Positions 26,290 to 36,623 of a stretch of DNA of 64,000 nt are shown one piece after another. Position 1 is the stretch's first letter. Every line of letters starts with the position of its first letter. The position numbers and the translations under genes are program-made. This stretch comes from Polydactylus sextarius (lineage: Eukaryota > Chordata > Actinopteri > Polynemidae), in assembly GCA_016801845.1 (NCBI GenBank), contig CM028919.1:16359659-16423658 (forward strand), written 5' to 3'. The notes beneath the pieces were generated by a model. The model saw only the letters and a list, made by a program, of their open reading frames with translations, did no database searches and was not told where the DNA came from.

Positions 26290-26887
26290 TAAAGTGACGT
26301 CCAGAGAAACATGAACCAGAGTCTATTTCACCATGAATACGAGTCAAACGCCCCTCAACAGATATGTTACGTTGGTTGAAGTAATATCCAGTTTGACTGT
26401 CTTTTGTTTTCACAACCAAATAGTTAACAATGAAAGTAAATGGGGCAGTCAGCCAAACGTATCTAAATTGTCATTTTTTAACCACTAATAAAGCTCAAAA
26501 TATCACTTCACTTCAGCTTCAGTACTGAAGTACTGATAACTTAGTAAGTGAACCCAGAGTTTATTAAAAACACTGTTTTACAAGACTTACCAAACATTCA
26601 TCATCTTTCTGAACAACAGACCAATGTAGCAAAAAATAAATAAACTCTCAGTACACTTTAGTTTATGTGTAACTTACTGCTGAAGTGAAGTGATATTTTG
26701 AGCTTTATTAGTGGTAAAAAATGACAATTTAGATACGTTTGGCTGACTGCCCCATTTACTTTCATTGTTAACTATTTGGTTGTGAAAACAAAAGACGGTC
26801 AAACTGGATATTACTTCAACCAACGTTAAATATCTTTTTATGGTGAAACAGACCCTGGGTTCACGTTACTCTGGACCGTCACTTTAA
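26290..26887. mobile_element. Long-hairpin non-autonomous DNA element (MITE-like)
   Basis: The left arm 26290-26518 and right arm 26679-26887 are near-perfect reverse complements over more than 200 bp, separated by a loop of about 160 bp. The ends read AAAGTGAC...GTCACTTT and are bordered by TA on both sides, which suits a TA target duplication as in Tc1/mariner-derived elements. The left arm has about 20 extra bases near 26340. There is no transposase frame. A lone arm fragment sits at 12664-12764. Confidence 0.85.
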
Positions 26888-27030
26888 GAAAGATGGTTAA
26901 ACATTGATAAACATCATAACAGTTTTATATTAACATTACCATTGTCATTATGGGAATGTTAGCATGCTAATATTAGCGTTGTGTCTATGTATCGCTCCAC
27001 AGAGCTGCTAGTTTGACTGTAGCATTGGCT
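26888..27030. repeat. Right part of the split fish repeat
   Basis: It contains 'GATGGTTAAACATTGATAAAC', 'CATTGTCATTATGGGAATGT' and 'TAGCATGCTAATATTAGCG', continuing the repeat interrupted at 26289, then CACAGAGCTGCTAG. Confidence 0.7.
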
Positions 27031-28241
27031 TCCTGTGTTTTTACAGCTAACAATATGGCCACTCAGTTCAGGTAAGACAATGAAAATGGGCCATGTTAAG
27101 ACTATCTTGAGAATCACTGTGGCTGAAAATCAAGATCTTGTAAAGCAGCAGTTGCCTTATGGTGTGAGAACAACCTATAAAAAACCTGCTCCCAGCTGAG
27201 CTGTAACAGTGTTGCTGCCAGCCTGGTTAGACATTTATCATTTTCTATAGCCTGCAGGTTAAAGAGCAAGTGAGCAAGCACTTTTTTGCTTTAAATCTAA
27301 GACCGTATACATGGAGGGAAATAAGTCTTCCCACCAGCAAAATCTTGGTAAATTCTGGCTGTGGGGATTATGTACTCTTATCCTGGACCTCTAGGTAGAA
27401 ACAAGCTTTGAAAATATAGTTACTGACTCAGTAAACCCGGGTTCCTAGAAATGTCGGTCTTAGCCTCCAGCTGTGACGGTGGACGGCTGACTGGCACATG
27501 GTGGCTGGTTATAGTCTCTACGTCTGGTGGGTCGACAAATAGCAGGATTTCTAACGTGGTTTAATAAACCCTTGTAAGACTAAATTTAATTTACTGTGGA
27601 TCCCAGGCTGAACATTTTAACAGCTGTTATGCCATGGGAATATAAAACCATTACTTTAGCTTCTTTTTCCATAATTGGTGAAGCCCTTCAAAGGGTTGTT
27701 AAATGGAGTTCATCAACCATTTCAGCAATGAGCTGATAAAGAATTAACTCTTTCATATCTAGGATACATCGTCCATGTAGTCAGTCCCAAGAAGAAAGCA
27801 ATGTATGAGATGAGACAACCTTTACGCACTAAAAACGGATCAATATTTGATTTTTTATTGGGAAATCACCCCCGACATCGATCGAACTGTAGGTAAAATG
27901 ATCCATGCAACTCTTCTGAATCCTAATCCCACATCCTGCAAGCTGAGAGCTGAAGGAAAAGAAGGATATAAGCTGCAAATCCCCCATCGTCCCCCAATGT
28001 GTGAGGGTTCTCGATGGCAGGAGCTAAAATGATAGTGACAAAGTGAGTAAGATAAAGGTGGAGCTGTGGACAAAAGGCTTTTGTGCCGTTGCACAAAAAA
28101 GTAAATCAGTTCTGAAAAGAATGTCAGACGCCTCCACTGGATAGCCACTTCCACCATCACACACACACAGAGATATAGGCATAAAGACACAAAAATAGAC
28201 ACATGCATACAGACAGTTCAGTCTGCATTTTCTGTTGCTTC

Positions 28242-28243
<2 letters not shown>

Positions 28244-28285
<42 letters not shown>
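28244..28285. repeat. (CA)n microsatellite
   Basis: A pure (CA)21 run. Confidence 0.95.
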
Positions 28286-28288
<3 letters not shown>

Positions 28289-28457
28289 TTGTGTTGTGCT
28301 TTCTGGGCCACTGATGAGAGAGAGAGGAGGAGAGAGAGTTGCTGGCTTGCTGAGTGTGAGTCATGGACAGGCTGACTGTCCTCAGGCCTCAGTACACCAT
28401 CTGCACCTCCACCGCCTCTACAGCCTGATCACACAGCTCAATGCTCCACAGTAATGG

Positions 28458-28460
<3 letters not shown>

Positions 28461-28512
<52 letters not shown>
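28461..28512. repeat. (CA)n microsatellite
   Basis: A pure (CA)26 run, 175 bp after another (CA)n run of the same orientation. Confidence 0.95.
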
Positions 28513-28515
<3 letters not shown>

Positions 28516-29920
28516 AAATATGCATACATGTCGAAAAAACAAACCGGATGCTAAATCTGAACCTCTCATTTCATTTTTTTATAAACATTCACACACATCA
28601 TCCACATGAATCACGTAAAAAAATCTAAATCTAAATAAACAGGATGTTTGTTTTTTTGCATAAATTCAACCAGAAATTTCCATTTTTTTGTTTAAAACTA
28701 CACATTTCCACATTTGTTCCTAAGCACGTGTCCCTGCAGGTTGTTTAAGATTGACCAACATTTTCTTTTTTTTGAGCAGAATTCATTATGGAAACCTGAC
28801 ACTAGTCCACAGGAAAGAAGCAAATGTTACACTGCAAATGTGACTGCGCACGCTGCATCCGTCTGTCCCTGTGTGTAGTATTTGTATTTGTGCGTATGTC
28901 GGTATGTGTAAGTATACAGTATGAATGAGTACGCTCAGAAGCCAGGAATCAATGGACAACAAGATTTTCATTACAATGTCGGTAAGAGCTGCTTCGGAAA
29001 TGACCCTGCTTTCCGCTGCCGCCACGTTCACCTGCTATAATGCTTTCAAGTAACACAATACGAACCCTTAGTTAAGAAGCCTTCATGTTTTATTCATTGA
29101 GGTTATTAATATTACACATCACCACAGATAGAAAACATGAGCCCATAAAAAAGGACTGAATAATAATAATAATAATAGTATTAATAATATTAGGTAATAT
29201 CAAGTATTTTTACAGTCAAAACGGGAGGAAAGTAGTACAATAATCACCAGCACTGAAAAACGCAGCGTCTGTCTGTCAAAGTTAACGGTTCAGACTCGAA
29301 GCACAGAAGTTAAAGTTTTTTAACATTTTTTTTTTTTCTATTAAAAAAATCACGCTCGTACACACGTACATGCAGCACAAACTGACAAGGAACGTTATCT
29401 ACCTGCTTCTCAGGTGAGGAGCTCCACTACAAAATACAACTTGTTCCATTTAACGGAGCCTCTTCCTAGTACGACTTTACAAAACTGGTATCGTTACGTA
29501 TCGTTCAGATCTGGTGGAAATCAAAGTCTTCATCTGTGTGTCGCTGTTGGCGTCTGTGTCCATTAAAACACGATCAAAATGGAATCTGAAATTAAAACAT
29601 TTGTCATTAAACGGTGAAACAAAACAACCTGGATGCATGAAATGACCAGATACCAGATACTGACTTTATACAGGATATTATAAATACATACAGGAGGCGT
29701 GTTTGAGCAGGAAGAACACGTCAGTCAGTCCAACAACTACTGATTATTTAATGTAGTTTCTTTTGAATAAACTCTGTAGTTAATTATCAGTGATCGTTTT
29801 TAACTTTCGATGTCAGAAAATAGTGAAAATTGACTGACGATTTCAAAAGAAAGCAGCAACTTCTGTTAATTAAACTGTTGTTTAATTTTCTGTCAAATGA
29901 TAATTTCTACACTATCGTCG

Positions 29921-30042
29921 TCACTCAGGAGGTAGAGTCGTCTGTGAATCCAAGGTCAGAAACTGATCTGGCTCCTTCATCAGTGTGAGTTTCATGTGTA
30001 AGTCACTTTGGATAAAAGCTTCTACTAATGTAATTTATTATA
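29921..30042 (+). mobile_element. tRNA-derived fish SINE
   Basis: The head TCACTCAGGAGGTAGAGTCG resembles a tRNA A box, followed by a B-box-like TGTGAATCCAAGGTC. The tail AGTCACTTTGGATAAAAGCT, then CTACTAATGTAA, is the conserved 3' end shared by many teleost SINEs. Several substitutions indicate an old copy. Confidence 0.82.
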
Positions 30043-30089
30043 GTTCATCCTTGACATGTAGAACAACATCTGAAGACTCAAGATCCACT

Positions 30090-30830
30090 AAACTCTAGTT
30101 GACACCAGTGGACTCCACCAGTGGTCTCCAGTGGTGGAGTCTGGTGGACTTGGTCCTCTGATGGTTGGTGAATCATCAGTTAATGATCATAATGTGTGAA
30201 CAGCCCTAACGACTCCATCAGAGGCCGTCGGGACCTGGTCTGAGACCGGGACTGGATCTGTCATGTTAGAAAACTGGAGGAGTCTGAAGAGACTGACAAA
30301 GAGCGACAGCCAATCAGAGGAGGGATGTGAGATAAATGCTGCTGCCGTCTCACTGATTCACTCACAACCACGTTTAAAAGTCTGACGTTTTAACGCTTTT
30401 TCTTTCATTTTCACTTTCTACAAACTCCCCGTGTCTGATCCAGATGTCACCCGGTACCGGGGAGGTCTGCCGCTGATTTCAGCTCCACCGTGAAAACCGG
30501 CGTGTTGCCATGGTGATGTTTACACGCCGGTTTAGCGGTTTAGTCTGTGTCGGAGGCAGCGTCTTCACCGGTGCTCGTCAACAATCAACGGCTGTAAATC
30601 ACGGTGAGAAGCAGCGGCTACATCCTGTCTAGTTCACGTGACCAGACGTAGAGTTTGGTGACGTCACGGTGTGATCGGGAGTCAATCACTGACAAGTCTT
30701 GTAGTGTGAACACTACAGGTCTCAGACCAGTTGTTGAGACTCCACATCATGGGAACACAAGTCGCCAACGATCACGACAGAGACTGAGACTCACTGATCG
30801 ATGGTGAAGTCGACTAGTGTAAACTAGACT
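30090..30830. mobile_element. Palindrome-rich non-autonomous DNA element, copy A
   Basis: About 740 bp that matches 49274-49978 almost base for base and 37826-38116 in part. The ends carry CTAGTT...ACTAG-type inverted motifs. Inside are a 12-bp-arm hairpin at 30494-30533, the palindrome CCGGTACCGG and GTAGTGTGAACACTAC. No coding capacity was seen. It probably belongs to a cut-and-paste family such as hAT, but the target duplication is not clear. Confidence 0.78.
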
Positions 30831-32208
30831 TTTATGTTTTTTTGGAGCTTTTGACTTCATTACGTCTGGTGAAGACCTTGTGATCTAAACTGGACCTTGA
30901 GTTTTTTAAACACTGTTTTTTATTCTGGAATCACAAAAGAAAAAAAAAAACGAAAAAGAAAAAATTGGTGGTATCACGTTCTAATAAGGTAAACATGTGG
31001 ATGGATGTAAATATATCACTGAATTACATGACTTTCTGCCTTTTAAAATGTTTTATCACTGGTTGATCCAAAAAAAAAAAAGAAAAAAGAAAAAGATAAT
31101 CAGTGAATCAACAATGTTTTCCTGATTAGAAAGTGACACTAGATTCTTTTTCTACCTGTCAGTGTTTCACAGCTAACTTCCTATTAACATTCGCAACACC
31201 GCTGTGATTCTCCAAAATGGCCAAACGTGAAACGTGACAGAGGAGAAGAGAGCACTTGTCTGGTTTGACAAACAAACGTTAATCTCCTCAGTGCTGCTTC
31301 AGGCTCCGTGGCAGGTTTCACACACACGGTACAGACAGACTGGCTGCTCGGCTGTAAACACACTTCACTTCAAAAAAAAAAAAAAAAAAAAAAATCATGT
31401 TTACAACAGTAATCCATTCAGTGACGTCTGTATAGAGGTGCCCAACTGTGCGTGATCCTCCTCCGTCCACCAGCGACGCCGCCGAAGATCTTGGATCTTT
31501 CTGGTTGATACTTTCAGATTCACTTGGCATCAAATAGAAAATTCCCCATCTGGTGTGTTTATTCAGAAGAAGGGGGAACAAAAACAGTCATGCTTTTGTG
31601 TTGTTGTAGTCAATATTCTTGAACCTTTAGTTGAACTTGATGTTACTGCTTTTTCTTCTTGACTCAAAAGTTTGTAGGAGCTTTGAAGAATGCGTTTATT
31701 TGATTTTTTTCCAGCTGGTACAAGGGCAAATATTTCAATTCTGTGTGTATTGGCTGGCATCCTAAAACAGCTGCACTAGTTTAAGAAGAGCTAGTATTGC
31801 CTCTAGTCGTTTTGTTTTCTCAGTCTTATCCCCCTTCTCAAGGGAGACTTGATTTAGTAAATCCCAGGCCGTTCATTGTGATATCTCTCTCAGCTGCAGC
31901 TTCTTCTTCTTCTCTTCGTTCTTTGTGCGACTGCATCTTAAAAAGGAACATGGAGGAAGTGTGTGCTAAAACTAGAAGTGAACCAGGGGATTTTAATTCT
32001 TCAACCCTGCTCTCGTTGACATTCTTCTTCCCCTGGCTTGTTGAGCAAGAGAAAAAACAGATCCCCTACTGAGTCGTATGAGCTGCCAGACCTCCACCGA
32101 GTCCTTCACCCTCGCTGTCTTTTCATTTCCAGCTTTTTAAGTGAATATGCTGGTTTGGATTCAGTGCCTCTGAACCTTTTTGTCATTTTTCAAAAGTCAT
32201 GAATACAC

Positions 32209-32214
32209 TTTATT
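32209..32214 (-). promoter_or_regulatory. Candidate poly(A) signal AATAAA for plppr3
   Basis: The minus strand reads GTGAAATAAAGTG 43 bases after the plppr3 stop codon. This would give a very short 3'UTR. Further AATAAA motifs lie at 31695-31700 and 29089-29094, so the true end may be further on. Confidence 0.4.
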
Positions 32215-32256
32215 TCACTGTCTCTTTCAGCCGAGTCATCTGAAGTACAATCGTTA

Positions 32257-33198
32257 CTATAACATCCTTTCATTCTGCATGGCCTTGTAATAGTGCTCCT
32301 GCTCAGCGTGGCTGCGGGCGGAGACGGAGGGCCGACGAGGGAGGGTGGAGGAGCGGGACAGCGCTTGGCTGTGGCCGTCCATCAGTAGATCGGGGTGGGG
32401 AGGTGGGGGGAGCATGCTGGAGCAGGATGGGTGAGGAGGTGGAGGCATTTGACAGCTAGATGGGTGAGGCGGTGGAGGCATATGGGAGGAAGAGGAGGTC
32501 GGAGGTGGAGGCATGTGGGAGGAAGAGGAGTGAGGAGGTGGGAGCATTGGGGAGGTTGACGGAAGGGGTGGTGGGGACATTTGAGAGGATGGGTGAGGAG
32601 GTGGAGGCATAGCAGAAGAGGAGGGGTGAGGCAGAGGGGGAGGCATTGGGGAGCAGCTCGGGTGTGGAGGGGGAGGCAGCGGGGAAGAGGAGGAGTGGGG
32701 AGGAGGTGGCGGGAGAGGAGATGACGACAGCTGAGGTGGAGGGGGCAGGGGCGAGGGGCAGGAGGGGAGAGGCGGAGGAGGCAGCTCCACTCCTCCGTCA
32801 GTGGCGGAGGAGGAGGAGCAGAGGAGCGAGTCTGTTTTCACGGGGAGCGTCCGGTAATCCCGGTAGTGACTGACATTGTCTTGTCGTTGCAGCGCCGCGC
32901 GGTGTTTGTCTCCGGCCGTGTCGGCGCTCATCATGTGACCGCTGATGGTGTTCCTCCACTCCCACGGTTTTCCGTTGCTGGCTGACACACGAACCACCGG
33001 GTGGTGAGGAGCGTGAGCGTCGATGGTGACGATGCTGCCGCTTCCCGCGATGCTTCCCGGGTTGCTGCCGGTGCAGCTGTCTCGATCCGACGGGATCCGG
33101 TAGTACGGCGACTCGGAGCAGTTGGAGCCGCCGCCGGAGGAGGAGCCGCCCTCGGAGGTGACGGGGCCGTGACCCTGCTGCTTCGACATCGCTATGAC
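32257..33198 (-). CDS. plppr3: plppr3 terminal exon with proline-rich repeat array
   Basis: 313 codons from VIAMSK to a stop at 32257. Human-like blocks are PYYRIPSDRDS, SIVTIDAHAPHHPVV, KPWEWRN and, at the very end, STLPRRPSV and EHYYKAMQ. Between them residues about 688-818 are an array of PPPPHPSSSxMP-like units not recalled from mammalian PLPPR3. Confidence 0.95.
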   Translation of the reverse strand, partial: VIAMSKQQGHGPVTSEGGSSSGGGSNCSESPYYRIPSDRDSCTGSNPGSIAGSGSIVTIDAHAPHHPVVRVSASNGKPWEWRNTISGHMMSADTAGDKHRAALQRQDNVSHYRDYRTLPVKTDSLLCSSSSATDGGVELPPPPLPSCPSPLPPPPQLSSSPLPPPPPHSSSSPLPPPPHPSCSPMPPPLPHPSSSAMPPPPHPSSQMSPPPLPSTSPMLPPPHSSSSHMPPPPTSSSSHMPPPPHPSSCQMPPPPHPSCSSMLPPPPHPDLLMDGHSQALSRSSTLPRRPSVSARSHAEQEHYYKAMQNERML

Positions 33199-36100
33199 CT
33201 GAAGGACAAAACACAGTCTCATCAGTATGTTGAGTTGAGCAGCTTCTAATCATCCATTTGTTATTGGAAAATTGCTACATAGCAAAATAAACCCAAGGTT
33301 CAGAGACTTTTATTGCAGTAAACACAGTAAAAAGTAATAATAACATATTTAATATGCATTAAGGGCATTTTAATAAGATTTAACTCAACTGTAATTAGTC
33401 TTTGAACCCTTGTAAGTATTTTATTTTTTAACAACTCAGTGAAATTAACTCCACTCATGTTGTTGCATTTTACTTGAGTATGTGAACACAGTGACAGCTG
33501 TTAAATCTCAGAACTGGATCAATGCCAGTTGAAAATAAACTAATCAATGTAATGTAGCTATGTGTTTTTTTCCCGTCCTCACCTGTGTGACTCTTTGTTG
33601 ACTTGGTGGTTGGTTGGGTTGCGTGTTCGGTACACGAGGAGTCGAAACGGCGATGGGCCCCAGGCCCGGCTCTTTCACCACTCCTCCTTCTGTGAGCGAC
33701 AGCCACTTGGCGCGAGTTTTAGCGCTTTTGGGAGAGACGGGCGGCGGCCGGGAGGCCTCCTCCGGGATGTGAACGAGCGGCGGTGCCACCACCATCCTGG
33801 GCGCAGTTGGCGTGGCCGTGCCTTTGTTGGCTTGGACGGTGGGATAAAGAGAGGAAGGCATCCCCTGGTCTCCTCCTTCTCCTCCTCCTCCTCCTTCGTC
33901 TCCTCCATCTGTTCCCTCTTCCTCGTCTCGTGAGCTCTGGCTCCTGATCTCCAGCGACCGCTGCTTCCACTCCGACACCAGCTGCCGAGACCTCTGGGGG
34001 TCAAGGGGCACGTGGAAGGTCATGTGACGCTGCGTGGTAACCGGCTCCTCCGAGGGGGAGATGGGACTGTTGCCATTTGCAACTCGGGGCAATGTGTTGC
34101 TGAAGGTTACCATGGTTTCCTTGCCCATGGGACCTCGGGTAGCCAGGAGCTCCACGTCAGCGCTTGCTCGTTTGAGCGAGGCCAGAGACGCCTTCTCCCT
34201 CCTCACTTTGCTACGAGCGCCGGATCCGAGCCCCGCCCCCAGCTCCTCTCTGCTCTCAGACACCCTGGGAACCTTCCTGTGCAGGGAGTCGTGACTCCGC
34301 TGGCTCAGCACCCTCAGCCCGTCCTTATGCTGAGATGGGGCGAGTCTCTGTAAAGAGGGAGCATCTTCCTCTGATGCTTTAAAATTTCCCACTGCATACA
34401 CAGCCTGACAGAAGACAGAGGGGATACAGGAAGAGGGCGGAGGAGAAATAAGTACCCAGCATGTTAAATAAAGACTGAAGCGTGGAGATGTATTTTTCTT
34501 TAATCTTTGGCTGAGAAAAAATTGATATTCCTATTAGTGAAGAACAAGTGTATGAATAGACGACTCTCTTTCTTTCTCCTGTTTAGACTAAGGTCAGCGT
34601 GAATCACTGTCTGTCTCTCAGGATTCATCCTTTAATGACAAGGAGAGAAGCTCTCCCTCTTAAAAAGTGAATCAAGACGAGAGAAAGTGAAACAGTGAGG
34701 TGGAGGAGGAAAGAAAGCGTGGAAAAATGGCACCGGCAAGTTTTCTTAAAACGAAGTGTGAAATTGTTCCAGAGAATTCTTATCGGATTATTCCTTCTCT
34801 CTCTCCCTCCCTCCTTTCTCTCCCTAATAGAAAAGGCTATATATAGCCTGCCAAAAAACTGCTGGGGAGAGAATAGTATAGAAGCCACACGGAGAGGAGA
34901 GGTGATGAGAAAAAGTGGCGTTTCTTAGCGCACGCTGTGAGCGTGTTAGAATAATACAATGCCACGATTCAGTCACAACTTAAAACTGTTTAATTAGGAA
35001 AAAAAAAACTATTTATGTGGATTCTGTCACCACTTCTGTGGCCACAAATAAATCCCTCAATGCACACAAACATATGCTGGCACTTAATTAGCAAAAGTAA
35101 ATGTGATTTGAGTTTTCTTCTGTGAGTTATGTAACTATGAGAGGAGGAAGTTAAATACACGTCTGGTTGTCATGAACGCTGTTTGTTTTACTGACCAGGT
35201 AGACTCCGATGCCGGCTCCGATGACGTATCCCACGTAGACGTCTATTGGGTGACTGCGGTGCTGAGTTATCTGCGTCAGCCCGGCGAGGCCCGCCGCCAT
35301 GCAGAAAGCAAACACCAGCAGCGGCTTCAGCAGTTTGGTGGTGCTGCTGATGCTGGCGTTAAAATACATCTGTGGAGAAAGATGCACGCACCCGTCAGCA
35401 AAAGACACAACTTAGATACTTAGATAGAGGTGACGCTGACATGTTGCAGAAAAAGTTGCACAACCACAAAAAGACAAGTGCAATTTATAAGAGGTCACAC
35501 GTCATCCAACAACGTGAACCTTAGTAAATAAAAAGGGAGTTTTGAGTTCAGTTCAGTTAGCTCAGGTTAGCATGAAGCTGTCTATTTATAATCTAACAGC
35601 GCCTTTAAAACTCATTATATCTCCACAGTGAAAAGCTGTAATCTTAGGAGGCAGGACTGTTATTTGTCTTTGTGCAGTAATTTCTTGGAGCTTGTGCTGG
35701 ATTTCTAACATTAACATCCCTGCAGTGAGGAAAAGACTCCAGGTTGCCAATGTGCACGGTGAAGATAAAACGTGTTATTTATTGAGCTTTAGGAGGCGCT
35801 GGTAGACACATTTTATTACCGATGGACAACGCCAGGCTAGCTGTTTCCCCTGTTGTTCCCAGGCTTTGTTCTAAGTTAAACTAATCAGCTCTTGTCAGAA
35901 TATTCCCAGTTTCCAATTCAATGTCTCTAATTTTGAGCTTATTTTTTCTTCATTTCTGGAAAAAATACGACACAAGTTTGATTGTTTGTAAAAGAAAAGA
36001 CTGGTGGAGAGAGAGACAGACAAAAGAAAGTACTATATTTACAGCTGCATTCACATTCTCTACATGCACTTCTCTTAAATAAAGAGGCCGACAGATGAGT

Positions 36101-36463
36101 GACAGAAAAGCAGGATTTGCAGAAGAAAAAAAGAAAAAAACACTGCAACAAGCTTGTCCATCTAGTGATGAGAATAAAAATCCTGGAGGCACAATGGAAA
36201 AGTGAAGGTGCAATTTAAATTTTCTCTACATCTTGAATTTCTTGGGACAGAATATAATAAAAAAATATATGTTTCAATGTCATGGTCAGTTAAAAAAAAA
36301 TTAATTTAAATAAAATCTAAAAAGATCTGACATGAAGGAACCCAAACAGCTGCTTTCCTGCTCGTCTCCTGCTTTTTCTCTCTGATCAGAAATCTGTCTG
36401 GTGAGCTTTAATGAGCCCACACTGGGCTCAGTGAGGCAGCAGTGATATGGCCAGTAGCTCACT

Positions 36464-36501
<38 letters not shown>

Positions 36502-36592
36502 CGGGTGTTATCTCATGGAAAAATGACAGTGCTACTTTGCCGTAGAGTTCACATACTGCTGCTGTCAGCACTGGACTGCAGAAACTGCACCA

Positions 36593-36623
<31 letters not shown>

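Larger units (their letters stand above)
20571..32208. other. Intergenic region between palm promoter and plppr3 3' end
   Basis: No protein-coding gene was recognised on either strand over about 11.6 kb. The content is repeats: microsatellites, a pyrimidine-rich stretch, a LINE remnant, a nested hairpin element, a SINE and a palindrome-rich element. In human, PTBP1 and MISP lie between PALM and PLPPR3; no trace of their RRM or other coding exons was seen. The last 3 kb may include a plppr3 3'UTR. Confidence 0.7.

Noticed and set aside
28244..28512. Two regularly spaced CA arrays that look like direct repeats
   Set aside because: They are simple microsatellites; there are no spacer-repeat units, and CRISPR arrays are not expected in a vertebrate genome.
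33001..34353. Several plus-strand frames of 80-120 codons opposite the plppr3 tail exons
   Set aside because: They are antisense shadows of GC-rich coding sequence.
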